Numbered from the stretch's first letter, positions 7,392 through 15,273 are shown. The stretch: DNA of 55,482 nucleotides from Prosthecochloris sp. (GCA_004028745.1 RAZP01000014.1:1-55482); one strand, 5' to 3'. The notes: generated by a model from the letters alone, not told the origin. Made by a program: numbers and translations.

Positions 7392-9215
7392 CTACAAATT
7401 CACCCTCACTCCGGCAAGCAGCTCTACACCGTCAATATCGTACTCATCTTCAATATCCTTTTCATCGAAAATATTGTTCACTTTGACGAACACCTCGGTA
7501 TGCTCACTGAACTCTTTTGCAGCAGACACACTCCAGATCCAGAAATCATCGAGCCTGACGGTGTTTTCAGCGTTATCCCAACGTTCACCGGTATACAATG
7601 ATTCGATACACATACGGATATCAGCTGTGGGAATCTTGAAATCCATAGCTGCAAAAAACTTGTGATCGGGCCTGTGAGCAAGCTCCTTGCCCGTAAGTTT
7701 GTTTTCGGTATCAAGCAGCGTATACCCTGCCCTTGCTGAAATATTGCTGTTCAGATGTGCATTCAGATTGACCTCGACACCCTGCGTCATAGCTTCATCG
7801 ACATTCTCGTAGTACATATCCCATGGGGGCGGTCCCACCCGGACAACACGGGTATCGATCAAATCCTCGAGCTCATTCCTGAACAGCGAAACCTTTCCGG
7901 TCACATTCTTGCTGAACGCATATTCAGCACCGGCCTGATAGCCTAAAGATTTTTCCGGCTTCAGGTCCGGATTGGCATGGACCATGTATGGCCCCATCAT
8001 CCAGTCCCCATAAAGTTTCAGAAGCGAAGGGGCCTTGAATGCCGTCCCGACCGATGCTCTGAAGGTTAACTCATTGGAAGCCTTGTACATAAGACTGGCT
8101 TTCGGGCTGATCTCTTCACCCCAACTTTCATGCGCATCGAGCCTGGCCCCTAGAACAAGGACAACGGGCGAGAGATCGATCTCATCCTGAAGATAGAAGC
8201 TGTGCAGGTTCTGGTCGACAAACAGCGACTTGCTCTCGTCATCCCGCTCTTCCTGCCAGAACTCATATCCAGCACTCACCAAATGCTTTTCAAAAAGCAG
8301 CCTCGAATAACCAATCTCCAGTTCATAATCATCCAGCACATAATCGGTACCCCTGTCTTCCGTCCAGTGATGATAATCAAACAGCGAACCTCTTATCCGA
8401 GCCGTTGAGTATTCATCCGGCTGCCATTTAAAGAATGCGTTGAAACCATACCGCTCCTGATACCGATCCTGTTTCTCCATGTCATGATAGGAGTAATACG
8501 GCTTGATGTCGAGCTCCATCTTGTCGGAAAGATCGAATGACAGAGTTCCCTGCAAAATGTGCTCATGGTAAGGATCAACCTCCTTGTCAACCCCTTCCGA
8601 CTCACGGTAGGTATAGTTGACCCGGCCGCCAACCTTCCCGGACCCGGCACCGGCAGAGACGTTCCCGATAGTGGTACTGCGGGTACCCATCGCCAGCGAA
8701 CCGGAAAACTCGGGCTTGTCAGGTGCTCCCCTGGTAATAATGTTGATCACACCCCCCATGGCATCACTGCCGTAAAGGGCGGAAGACGGCCCTTTGAGAA
8801 TTTCGATTCTTTCGATCATCTCGATGGAGATTTGCTGGAAATCAACGGCATTCTGATGTCCCCCGAGAATTCGCTGCCCGTCGATCAGCACCAGGGTATG
8901 CCGCGCATCGAGCCCATGAATCATCACGTTCCCTTTATTCCCCCATGAACCCGTGTTTGCTTCGACAGCAATGCCGGTTACCTTCTCAAGGGCCTGCTGT
9001 ACTGTTTGGACATTTTCTTCAAGCAGCTCCTCACGGGTAATCACCTCAGCAGCGACCGGAACATCTCCAAGCGTGTGCGGTGTCTTTGTCGCACTGACAA
9101 CGATTTTATCGACAGTCGCACGCGACTCGGGCAACGCATCCCTGACAGGCAATGCAGCAAGCAAAACAGCCAACATCAGTGAAGCGTTTTTTCTGTTGTT
9201 GAAATGTAACTTCAT
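7392..9215 (-). CDS. TonB-dependent receptor, BtuB/cobalamin- or catecholate-type
   Basis: A 607-residue outer-membrane importer. A signal peptide (about 1-29) is followed by a TonB box-like segment (DKIVVSATKTPH, about 36-47), the plug (about 50-165, with IERIEILKGPSSALYGSDAMGGVINIITRG) and a 22-strand-type barrel ending in VELLAGVRVNL. Length and the short plug without a regulatory domain match BtuB-like receptors (about 600 residues). Cobalamin is a reasonable substrate guess in a region with cobalt-type genes, but no cobalamin riboswitch is visible upstream. It lies 54 bases after the YezD-family gene and is probably co-transcribed with it. Confidence 0.88.
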   Translation of the reverse strand: MKLHFNNRKNASLMLAVLLAALPVRDALPESRATVDKIVVSATKTPHTLGDVPVAAEVITREELLEENVQTVQQALEKVTGIAVEANTGSWGNKGNVMIHGLDARHTLVLIDGQRILGGHQNAVDFQQISIEMIERIEILKGPSSALYGSDAMGGVINIITRGAPDKPEFSGSLAMGTRSTTIGNVSAGAGSGKVGGRVNYTYRESEGVDKEVDPYHEHILQGTLSFDLSDKMELDIKPYYSYHDMEKQDRYQERYGFNAFFKWQPDEYSTARIRGSLFDYHHWTEDRGTDYVLDDYELEIGYSRLLFEKHLVSAGYEFWQEERDDESKSLFVDQNLHSFYLQDEIDLSPVVLVLGARLDAHESWGEEISPKASLMYKASNELTFRASVGTAFKAPSLLKLYGDWMMGPYMVHANPDLKPEKSLGYQAGAEYAFSKNVTGKVSLFRNELEDLIDTRVVRVGPPPWDMYYENVDEAMTQGVEVNLNAHLNSNISARAGYTLLDTENKLTGKELAHRPDHKFFAAMDFKIPTADIRMCIESLYTGERWDNAENTVRLDDFWIWSVSAAKEFSEHTEVFVKVNNIFDEKDIEDEYDIDGVELLAGVRVNL

Positions 9216-9269
9216 AAACTACCCTCATGCACCAAGCCTTCCTCCGGTCATCCGGTCGTCGACTTTTTG

Positions 9270-9491
9270 TTATTCCTGTTGGGCTCTGCCTGTGCAGTCG
9301 CCCTGTTTCTCCTGAAAAAAACGTTTTTTTTCCCGCCGCTCGATCTGCACGATTCTCGAATCGTGAACAGTGATAATAATCTCCCCATATGCAACATTCT
9401 TCAGACATTGCACTACTTCTTCCATAACGAAGGCATCTTGACTGTCGTATTCTTTTTTATTCACCACGATCTTTTCAGAATTGTGTGACAT
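9270..9491 (-). CDS. YezD-family (DUF2292) small protein
   Basis: A 73-residue protein whose centre, EEVVQCLKNVAYGEIIITVH followed by DSRIVQIERREKKRF, matches the DUF2292/YezD pattern (a helix, then two strands with V-x-x-H-D-x-R-I-V-Q-I-E). Family members are usually 50-60 residues; this one has an N-terminal extension and a charged tail. Their function is unknown, but they are often found beside sulfur-assimilation or oxyanion and metal transport genes. The ATG is preceded by AGGTG with good spacing. It is the first gene of a likely two-gene operon with the receptor that starts at 9215. Confidence 0.78.
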   Translation of the reverse strand: MSHNSEKIVVNKKEYDSQDAFVMEEVVQCLKNVAYGEIIITVHDSRIVQIERREKKRFFQEKQGDCTGRAQQE

Positions 9492-9611
9492 ACACCTAAC
9501 CCGAATAATTCATAAGAGTTCGAAAACCCGGATTGTAGAAATAATAATTGAGCCGATCATGTAGCCGGATTTCTTCTCGAAAACTGGTAAAAAAGCTCAA
9601 AACCATAGACA

Positions 9612-9662
9612 GTCATGCCGCCCCGTGAAATAACGAATATTACACAGGGGATCCGGCATCCA
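9612..9662. repeat. Structured palindromic repeat, short form (copy A)
   Basis: An imperfect palindrome with outer arms ATGCCG and CGGCAT and inner arms CCCCGTGAAATA and TATTACACAGGGG. It looks like a collapsed version of copy B, with the first half of one inner hairpin joined to the second half of the other. With copies B and D it fills most of the gene-free stretch 9492-9913; the rest of that gap shows no gene. Confidence 0.75.
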
Positions 9663-9673
9663 ACCCCCACAAG

Positions 9674-9753
9674 TCATGCCGCCCCGTGAAATAGATGTTT
9701 TGATTTCACCCCTGTGTAATATCCTTTGCTTATTACACGGGGATGCGGCATCC
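9674..9753. repeat. Structured palindromic repeat, full form (copy B), three-way-junction fold
   Basis: Outer arms ATGCCGCCCC and GGGGATGCGGCAT enclose two complete hairpins: GTGAAATA with ATTTCAC, and GTGTAATA with TATTACAC. The predicted fold is a three-way junction. The inner hairpin stems recur almost exactly in copy C at 29,786-29,861 although the loops differ. Confidence 0.8.
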
Positions 9754-9775
9754 ATAGGGACTTTCAAAGCCAATA

Positions 9776-9839
9776 ATGGATTCCCGTGTAAGCCCAGTGA
9801 AATCTTGAGTATCTATTTCACAGGGCCAGCACGGGAATG
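9776..9839. repeat. Structured palindromic repeat, variant (copy D)
   Basis: Outer arms ATTCCCGTG and CACGGGAAT enclose GTGAAAT and ATTTCAC, flanked by short GCCC and GGGC arms. It belongs to the same family as copies A-C but lacks the second inner hairpin. It lies about 75 bases downstream of the cytochrome gene's stop and could end that transcript. Confidence 0.7.
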
Positions 9840-9913
9840 ACAGAAAATGGAAAGCAACCTGCACCCCGTCCGCCCAACGAAACAGAACAGAACACAGCAA
9901 TAAAGGCATCCAT

Positions 9914-10375
9914 TCAATGATGATGACCGGAATCATGCCGGTGTTTAAGTTCCGGATCGAATTGTTCCCAGAACCAGTCGGAAACCGTTCTCAACTCCTT
10001 TTCAGGCAGATTCATTGCCGGCATGAGCCCGAAACGGCGCACCGCCTCAGGACGACATTTTGACAGTGAAGCATCAGGATGCTGCATGAAGGCCACCATA
10101 TGCTCCACAGCCTTCTTCTTATCGGCAAATGCATCACGGTAATGTATTGCAATACCTTTTACCGGCGGTCCAAACTTCGGAGGAGGCCCCATAGAATGAC
10201 ATCTTTTGCAGTATCGTTTGTAGAGCCGCTCTCCGTCAGTCATTTCTGCAGAAGCACTTTGGCTGCCTTTGTTATCCGAAGGATCCTGCGGAACACCACA
10301 TCCATAGATCCCTGTAATGCAGACAAGCGATACAGCAAACAACACGTACCGTCCAGCCGCCAGCTTGTTTTTCAT
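9914..10375 (-). CDS. Mono-haem cytochrome c family lipoprotein
   Basis: A 153-residue periplasmic electron-transfer protein. The leader ends in lipobox IYGC (Cys about 26), followed by an Asp/Ser-rich linker and a class I cytochrome c domain with the haem motif CKRCH (about 56-60). MPAMN near 118-122 gives a candidate axial Met, and a C-terminal helix (LRTVSDWFWEQF) follows. The tail is His-rich (HRHDSGHHH) and may bind metal. I chose the ATG at 10,375, preceded by GAGGTG at good spacing, over a GTG nine bases upstream that lies within that ribosome-binding site. It starts 18 bases after the stop of the receptor ending at 10,394, so both are probably one transcript. An electron-donor role in periplasmic metal reduction is only an inference. 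Confidence 0.85.
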   Translation of the reverse strand: MKNKLAAGRYVLFAVSLVCITGIYGCGVPQDPSDNKGSQSASAEMTDGERLYKRYCKRCHSMGPPPKFGPPVKGIAIHYRDAFADKKKAVEHMVAFMQHPDASLSKCRPEAVRRFGLMPAMNLPEKELRTVSDWFWEQFDPELKHRHDSGHHH

Positions 10376-10393
10376 GGATATCACCTCAATTCA

Positions 10394-12316
10394 TTATAGA
10401 TTCATACTTAAACCGCCATAAATAAAGGTTCCGCTGCTTCCGGGACCGTACACGTTTCCATATCCATCGGTCACCTGTTCATCGAAAAGGTTGTCTACAC
10501 CCGTATAGAGACGAACTCTGTCCGTCAGTGACTTTGAAGCGTAAATATTGACAATGGAGTATGTCTCCGTTTTGAGATCCGGTGTTGTGTACTGGCTGCC
10601 GGTAGTCACCAGCCTGATATTACCCGAAAGCCCGACAGACGGGTTGCCGTATGACAGCTTCAGCACATTGGAAACCTCAGGCACATAGAGCAGTTCCTCA
10701 CCGGTGGCCTTGTTTTCCCCTTCCAGCAGTGTCAGTTCATCGGCAAGCCACAGTCCATAACCAAGTTCCAACCCGACGCTCAGCTCGATACCCTGCGTCA
10801 TGGCTTCGGCAATGTTTTTCACTTCATTGATCGGGATCTTTGGTGTCGTTCCTTCATACCGGCCGGTAAACACTTCCGCTATCATGTCATTGATATCATT
10901 TCTGAACCCGGTCAGACCGATGGTGAGGATGCCATAATCGACATCGACTCCAGCTTCCCAGGTACGGGATGTTTCAGGGTCAAGGTCCGGGTTCGGAATA
11001 AGGATTCTCCTGATGGTATAAGGAGAGCCCGAATATAGCTCAAATGCCGATGGAGCACGGAAACCCTCTCCATACGATCCCCTCAGGCGCAGATAGTCGC
11101 TCACCTGGTATGCCGCACTTATTCGGGGGCTGAACACCGATCCAAAACCTGAATGGTCGTCAAACCGCAGTCCGAGAATTGCATTGAACCTGTCGGTGAC
11201 GGTCAGCTCATCTTGCAGAAAGACCCCCAGATTGTCGATATCACTCTTGACGCCATCCTCTTCCCGATCCTCGGTACGGTATTCAATACCGGCCGTAAGC
11301 CTATGCCGGTCAAGGATCAGGCCTGTCCAGCGTCCCTCGAACTGATCGGTGGCTTGATCGACATCATGGATTTCAGGTTTGGACCCGTCTGTCGGTGTCA
11401 GACTGACACTCCAGTCATACTCTGAACGATAGGCACGAAAAAGGAGGCTGGAACTTGGGGTGAGCGCACTCCGGAGCTCCACCCGCCCGGTAAACCTCTC
11501 AGATTCGTTGTGCCAGTCATTTTCTTTTTTTCTTTTCAGGCGAAGCCCCTCTCGCTCGACATCAGCATAGGTCACGCCGAAGCTCAAATCGGTATCGTCT
11601 CCCAGCTCCCATGTAAGGGTTGCAGCTCCTGCCCTGACCTTCTTGTCATCGCCATCGGTTTTCCAGTCTTCCGTATCGAAATCAAACCTGCCTTTATCGA
11701 CAAAAGAACCGGCAATAACATAACCCAATGCCCCTGAACTTCCGCTGACTCCGGCATCGAATGCCGTGTTCTCGGCCTCGCCGTGCCGACTTTCCCCATA
11801 TTGGGTATTCAACCAGGCCTCGGCCTTATCAGTCGGTGCCCTGGTTATGACATTGATCACACCGCCGATAGCATCACTGCCGTAAATCGCCGAACCCGGT
11901 CCCCTGACGATTTCGATACGTTCGATTAATCCTGCAGGTATTTCACCAAGATCAATCTCGTCCTGAAAACCAGAAGGCAGTCTCATGCCGTCAATCATCA
12001 CCAGAGTGTTGCTGCTGCTGAGACCGCGCAAGCGCGCAGTACTCATCCGCCCACTGACCGGTTCGAGGTTCACGCTCTGCGCCTCAGTTAGTATCTGGTG
12101 AAGGGTCTCCGCTCCCATCTCTGCAATTTCCTCACGGGTTATGACCTCTATAGCCGCCGGAATTTTTTTCACCGGTGTTTCGGAAAGCGTTGCAGTTACC
12201 ACCATTTCATCCATGCGATGATGTTGAGCCGTTTCACCGGCATGCGCCAACACAGAACAGCCCGCAGCCAAAACCATAAAACAGGAAAGTTTTTTCATCA
12301 TGGCAATAAATTTCAT
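10394..12316 (-). CDS. TonB-dependent receptor (siderophore/haem/cobalamin type)
   Basis: An outer-membrane importer of about 640 residues. A signal peptide (MMKKLSCFMVLAAGCSVLAHA) is followed by a TonB box-like segment (DEMVVTATL), a plug with IERIEIVRGPGSAIYGSDAIGGVINVITRA, and a barrel ending in FIYGGLSMNL. The open frame extends 66 codons further upstream, but that part crosses the divergent promoter region with the shared operator motif. Translation should therefore start at ATG 12,316 or 12,301. It is divergent from exbB-exbD-tonB and followed by the cytochrome lipoprotein gene, forming one uptake unit. Substrate is unknown; co-regulation with tonB and flavodoxin suggests iron. Confidence 0.88.
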   Translation of the reverse strand: MKFIAMMKKLSCFMVLAAGCSVLAHAGETAQHHRMDEMVVTATLSETPVKKIPAAIEVITREEIAEMGAETLHQILTEAQSVNLEPVSGRMSTARLRGLSSSNTLVMIDGMRLPSGFQDEIDLGEIPAGLIERIEIVRGPGSAIYGSDAIGGVINVITRAPTDKAEAWLNTQYGESRHGEAENTAFDAGVSGSSGALGYVIAGSFVDKGRFDFDTEDWKTDGDDKKVRAGAATLTWELGDDTDLSFGVTYADVEREGLRLKRKKENDWHNESERFTGRVELRSALTPSSSLLFRAYRSEYDWSVSLTPTDGSKPEIHDVDQATDQFEGRWTGLILDRHRLTAGIEYRTEDREEDGVKSDIDNLGVFLQDELTVTDRFNAILGLRFDDHSGFGSVFSPRISAAYQVSDYLRLRGSYGEGFRAPSAFELYSGSPYTIRRILIPNPDLDPETSRTWEAGVDVDYGILTIGLTGFRNDINDMIAEVFTGRYEGTTPKIPINEVKNIAEAMTQGIELSVGLELGYGLWLADELTLLEGENKATGEELLYVPEVSNVLKLSYGNPSVGLSGNIRLVTTGSQYTTPDLKTETYSIVNIYASKSLTDRVRLYTGVDNLFDEQVTDGYGNVYGPGSSGTFIYGGLSMNL

Positions 12317-12334
12317 TCTGAAATTCAAACTAAT

Positions 12335-12352
12335 TTTAATTTGTCTAAATAA
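12335..12352. promoter_or_regulatory. Candidate iron/metal-repressor operator, site 2
   Basis: TTTAATTTGTCTAAATAA lies in the roughly 100-base divergent region between a TonB-dependent receptor and the exbB-exbD-tonB operon, well placed to control both. It shares the core AWTTTGTCYARWTWA with sites at 3560-3578 and 14,183-14,197. Confidence 0.5.
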
Positions 12353-12418
12353 CGATAAATTTGTAATTATTTGAAAATAATTTTTCATCATTCCGACAAA
12401 CAAAAACTGTTTCTCTGC

Positions 12419-13018
12419 ATGTGGTATTTCTTTGATGCCGGAGGCCCCTTGATGTATCCGCTTCTTGTTTGCTCTCTCTTGACCGTTGCATATGCCATCG
12501 AAAGAAGTTTTCATTTTTTCAGGGCAGGAAGATCAGCCGACGCTCCCCATGTCATTCATGATCTTATCGAAAGGAACCAGTTTGACAAGGCGTTACGGTT
12601 AGCCGAAATTTCTCCCGGGCCCGTATCGGCAGTACTTGCCGAAGGGCTTAGGCATGCCGGAGAGAAAAAGGAATTCATCGAGGAAGAAATCGCTCTTGCA
12701 GGGGCCGCAGAAATAAAAAGGCTCAACAAACATCTGCACCTGATCGAGCTGATCAGCAGAATTGCTCCACTCATGGGACTGCTTGGCACTGTTCTCGGCA
12801 TGGTCAATGCATTTCAGCAAGTCGCTCAGACGAACGGTTCAGTTGACCCCTCCATGCTGGCAGAGGGAATCTGGGAAGCACTGATAACAACTGCGGCAGG
12901 TCTCGGGGTCGCCATTCCGTCAATGATCGTGCATCATCTGCTCGAAGAGAAAGTCCAGTCGTTTGCTTTTCTGATGAAATATTACGGTTCGGAAACCGTA
13001 AAACATCTTGGGAAATAA
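12419..13018 (+). CDS. exbB: ExbB proton channel protein of the TonB motor
   Basis: A short ExbB of 199 residues. It begins MWYFFDAGGPLMYPLLVCSL (first helix), has a cytoplasmic loop (about 40-110), and then the conserved helix pair with SRIAPLMGLLGTVLGMVNAF and LITTAAGLGVAIPSMIVHHLL. The upstream open frame could start at a TTG 48 bases earlier, but the ATG at 12,419 matches the family's usual N-terminus and leaves room for the divergent promoters. The exbD start follows three bases after its stop. It is a separate motor from the 248-residue ExbB at 225-971. Confidence 0.9.
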   Translation: MWYFFDAGGPLMYPLLVCSLLTVAYAIERSFHFFRAGRSADAPHVIHDLIERNQFDKALRLAEISPGPVSAVLAEGLRHAGEKKEFIEEEIALAGAAEIKRLNKHLHLIELISRIAPLMGLLGTVLGMVNAFQQVAQTNGSVDPSMLAEGIWEALITTAAGLGVAIPSMIVHHLLEEKVQSFAFLMKYYGSETVKHLGK

Positions 13019-13020
13019 TC

Positions 13021-13434
13021 ATGCTGGAATTCGAAAAACCTCTTACAAAAAGGAAATGGCTTGATCTTGCCCCAATGATTGACGTGGTTTTTCTTCTGCT
13101 GATTTTTTTTATGCTCACCTCGATCTACGCAAAACCAATGATGCCGATCAAACTCCCGGAATCAGAAACTTCGGTCGTTCAGGAAGAACCCGAAATCACC
13201 ATCGGCATCAGCAGTGACGGCTCCCTGTCACTCAATGGGCAGAACATAACTATCGATCAGCTGCGCGATGAGCTCTCACAACGCCTGCTTGGACGTCTTG
13301 AGAAAAACATACGGCTGACAGCTGATAAACGGGTTTATTTTGGTCTGGTCATCAACGTCATGGACATTGCAAAGCAGGCAGGGGCAGATAATATTGCGGT
13401 AGTAACGGAAAAAAAGACGCCTGATGAACAATAA
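13021..13434 (+). CDS. exbD: ExbD biopolymer transport protein
   Basis: A 137-residue partner of ExbB. The single membrane helix is WLDLAPMIDVVFLLLIFFML with the essential aspartate at residue 21, followed by a periplasmic domain (about 45-130). It is the middle gene of exbB-exbD-tonB, and its last codons overlap the tonB start by 11 bases, implying translational coupling. Confidence 0.92.
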   Translation: MLEFEKPLTKRKWLDLAPMIDVVFLLLIFFMLTSIYAKPMMPIKLPESETSVVQEEPEITIGISSDGSLSLNGQNITIDQLRDELSQRLLGRLEKNIRLTADKRVYFGLVINVMDIAKQAGADNIAVVTEKKTPDEQ

Positions 13435-14056
13435 ACAGATCAATGTCTTCTCATTTGCGGCCGCTGTTGCTCTCCATTCTGCATTGCTGCTGTTCAATGT
13501 CCCTTCTCCCGAAAGCCACGTCCGGGCATCCCCTGGAACAATCAACCTCTGCCTGGAAACAATACCGGCAAGCAATCCGGCACCTCGACAGAAAAAAGCA
13601 GTAAGTCCCCCCAAAAAGGCAAACAAACCATCTGTTTTGCCCACAAAAAACAGAAACCATAAAAAGGATGCTTCACATGCACAAGCCCTCCATCCGATGA
13701 ATGCTGAAGACCGGTTTCAGGAAGAAACCGGAACTGAGCCACAATTAACAGCCTCCTCACCTGCAGCTTCGGACATCAACAGCTACCTTTCATTGATCCG
13801 TTCACAAATTGAACAGCATAAATATTATCCCCATTTTTCGAGGAAACAGGATCATGAAGGCACGGTTTTCATCAAGCTTGACATTGCAAAAGACGGAAGC
13901 GTCGTGCAGGCCGCCCTCCTTTCCTCCTCAGGCTATAACACTCTCGACGAAGCCGCTCTGGATGCCGTCAGGCAATCATCGCCGTTTCCTGCCCCATCTG
14001 ATTACGGGCTGGGTGAATTAAGTCTTGACATTCCTGTATGCTATATGCTCTATTGA
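13424..14056 (+). CDS. tonB: TonB energy-transducing protein
   Basis: A 210-residue protein that spans the periplasm and contacts receptor TonB boxes. It has an N-terminal membrane anchor (about 7-26), a Lys/Pro-rich linker (about 50-85) and a C-terminal TonB domain (about 115-210) with YYPHFSRKQDHEGTVFIKLD and the LDEAALDAVRQSSPFP element. The linker is shorter than in E. coli TonB. It is the last gene of the exbB-exbD-tonB operon and should serve the three receptors nearby. Confidence 0.88.
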   Translation: MNNKQINVFSFAAAVALHSALLLFNVPSPESHVRASPGTINLCLETIPASNPAPRQKKAVSPPKKANKPSVLPTKNRNHKKDASHAQALHPMNAEDRFQEETGTEPQLTASSPAASDINSYLSLIRSQIEQHKYYPHFSRKQDHEGTVFIKLDIAKDGSVVQAALLSSSGYNTLDEAALDAVRQSSPFPAPSDYGLGELSLDIPVCYMLY

Positions 14057-14182
14057 CACGTTTTCCGACTGTTTCCGAAAAACCCTGTTACGCATTCTCC
14101 TAACCCGTTTGGATTGCTGAATCGTTGAACTATTTCATGCGACCTCGAAAAAAATATTTGACCCAAACAGATTTTTATTTAT

Positions 14183-14197
14183 ATTTTGTCTAATTTA
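14183..14197. promoter_or_regulatory. Candidate iron/metal-repressor operator, site 3
   Basis: ATTTTGTCTAATTTA lies about 30 bases upstream of the Cys/His protein and flavodoxin genes. It matches the core shared with 3560-3578 and 12,338-12,352. Flavodoxin is a classic iron-starvation gene, which supports an iron-repressor reading. Confidence 0.5.
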
Positions 14198-14224
14198 AAA
14201 CAAACCCCAAAAAAAGAACTTATT

Positions 14225-14557
14225 ATGCCAGAACACCAAAACAATAATCATGGGTGCAGACAACAAACCACCCTGCTGAGAAAATGTCATTGCGGGTACT
14301 ATCACCTCCACTACAAGTACGTGATGCTGACCATACCGCAGCAAACCCTTTTCCACATCATGAAGGAATGCTACGAATGGGAAGGAATGCGCTCGGGTAA
14401 TCCGGAAGTATTCCAAGATAAAGCGTTGAAACTCATGGTCGGCATCGCACAGCTCACCATTTCCGGAGAGGATTTTGACGAATTCAACACCGCAATCCAG
14501 CAGGGCGCATCCGAAGCCCTGAACATAGTCGAACTGGTAGGAAAACCTTCTCGCTAA
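14225..14557 (+). CDS. Small conserved Cys/His-rich protein upstream of flavodoxin
   Basis: A 110-residue cytoplasmic protein that I do not recognise with confidence. Near the N-terminus is CHCGYYHLHYKYVMLTI (two Cys, two His), a likely metal-binding turn, followed by a helical region (about 45-105). A similar Cys-His layout occurs in small Bacteroidota proteins grouped under DUF6686, but this is only an impression. I chose the ATG at 14,225 because the longer frame would start at a TTG inside the candidate operator. Its stop is 41 bases before flavodoxin, so it is probably co-transcribed and iron-regulated. Confidence 0.65.
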   Translation: MPEHQNNNHGCRQQTTLLRKCHCGYYHLHYKYVMLTIPQQTLFHIMKECYEWEGMRSGNPEVFQDKALKLMVGIAQLTISGEDFDEFNTAIQQGASEALNIVELVGKPSR

Positions 14558-14598
14558 GAGGGCGAAAAAATAATGTCAACTTTTAAACGAACAGCTAT

Positions 14599-15105
14599 AT
14601 GAAAACCATCGGTTTGTTTTACGGTTCGGAGACCGGCAATACGGAAAATGCCGCATCAATGATTGCAGCCGAGCTCGGTGAAAGTAATGTTGATTTGTAC
14701 AATATTGCCGATGCCGACCCTCAATCGCTTCTATCTTATGAGAACATTATTCTCGGTGCACCAACCTGGGGATTCGGAGAACTGCAAGGCGACTGGGAAG
14801 ACTTTCTACCCAACTTTGACCAGTTCGATCTTTCCGGGAAAACCGTTGCTTTGTTCGGCCTCGGTGATCAGGAAAACTACTCCGACGTTTTCCTCGATGC
14901 CATGGGAACGATTTACTCGAAAGTCAAAGAAAGAGGAGGACAGGTTATCGGAGCCTGGCCAACCGACAGCTATGAATTCACTGCCTCAACGGCAGTGGTT
15001 GACGGCAATTTTGTCGGGCTGGCACTGGATGTAGACAACCAGGATGACCTGACTCCGGATAGGATAAGCCAGTGGGTCTCGGGAATCCGGGCTCAGCTTC
15101 AGTAG
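14599..15105 (+). CDS. fldA: Flavodoxin, long-chain type
   Basis: A 168-residue FMN electron carrier that can replace ferredoxin when iron is short. The FMN phosphate loop GSETGNTE is at 9-16, the WxxF-type isoalloxazine loop APTWGFGE at about 54-61, and the second flavin loop GLGDQENYSD at about 92-101, with the 20-residue long-chain insertion after it. In this organism it could pass electrons to or from the pyruvate:ferredoxin oxidoreductase at 50,313 and the photosynthetic reaction centre. The candidate operator upstream of the preceding small gene would govern it. Confidence 0.93.
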   Translation: MKTIGLFYGSETGNTENAASMIAAELGESNVDLYNIADADPQSLLSYENIILGAPTWGFGELQGDWEDFLPNFDQFDLSGKTVALFGLGDQENYSDVFLDAMGTIYSKVKERGGQVIGAWPTDSYEFTASTAVVDGNFVGLALDVDNQDDLTPDRISQWVSGIRAQLQ

Positions 15106-15149
15106 GCACCTGACCCTCGCCGTTTTCAGTTACCGTAAGTCCCCCCATC

Positions 15150-15182
15150 ATAAACGATCGTCTTCCCTTTGACGGTCGTTTA
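15150..15182 (+). terminator. Hairpin after flavodoxin, probable terminator
   Basis: TAAACGATCGTC (15,151-15,162) pairs with GACGGTCGTTTA (15,171-15,182), with one G-T pair and an 8-base loop. No long T-run follows, so its strength as an intrinsic terminator is uncertain. Confidence 0.55.
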
Positions 15183-15273
15183 TGCTATCGAAGAGCGCCA
15201 TAAAAAGCGTTAACATCAGGACATCTCAAAATATTGCACACCAATAACCACTAACCTTCTACAAAAAAACATC

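Noticed and set aside
9492..9913. Possible cobalamin riboswitch upstream of the YezD/BtuB-like genes
   Set aside because: I looked for the conserved B12 box and GCCACTG-type elements and found none; the stretch is explained by structured repeats.
12317..12514. 66-codon N-terminal extension of the third receptor
   Set aside because: It crosses the divergent promoter region with the shared operator motif and precedes a good signal peptide; the start is placed at 12,316 or 12,301.
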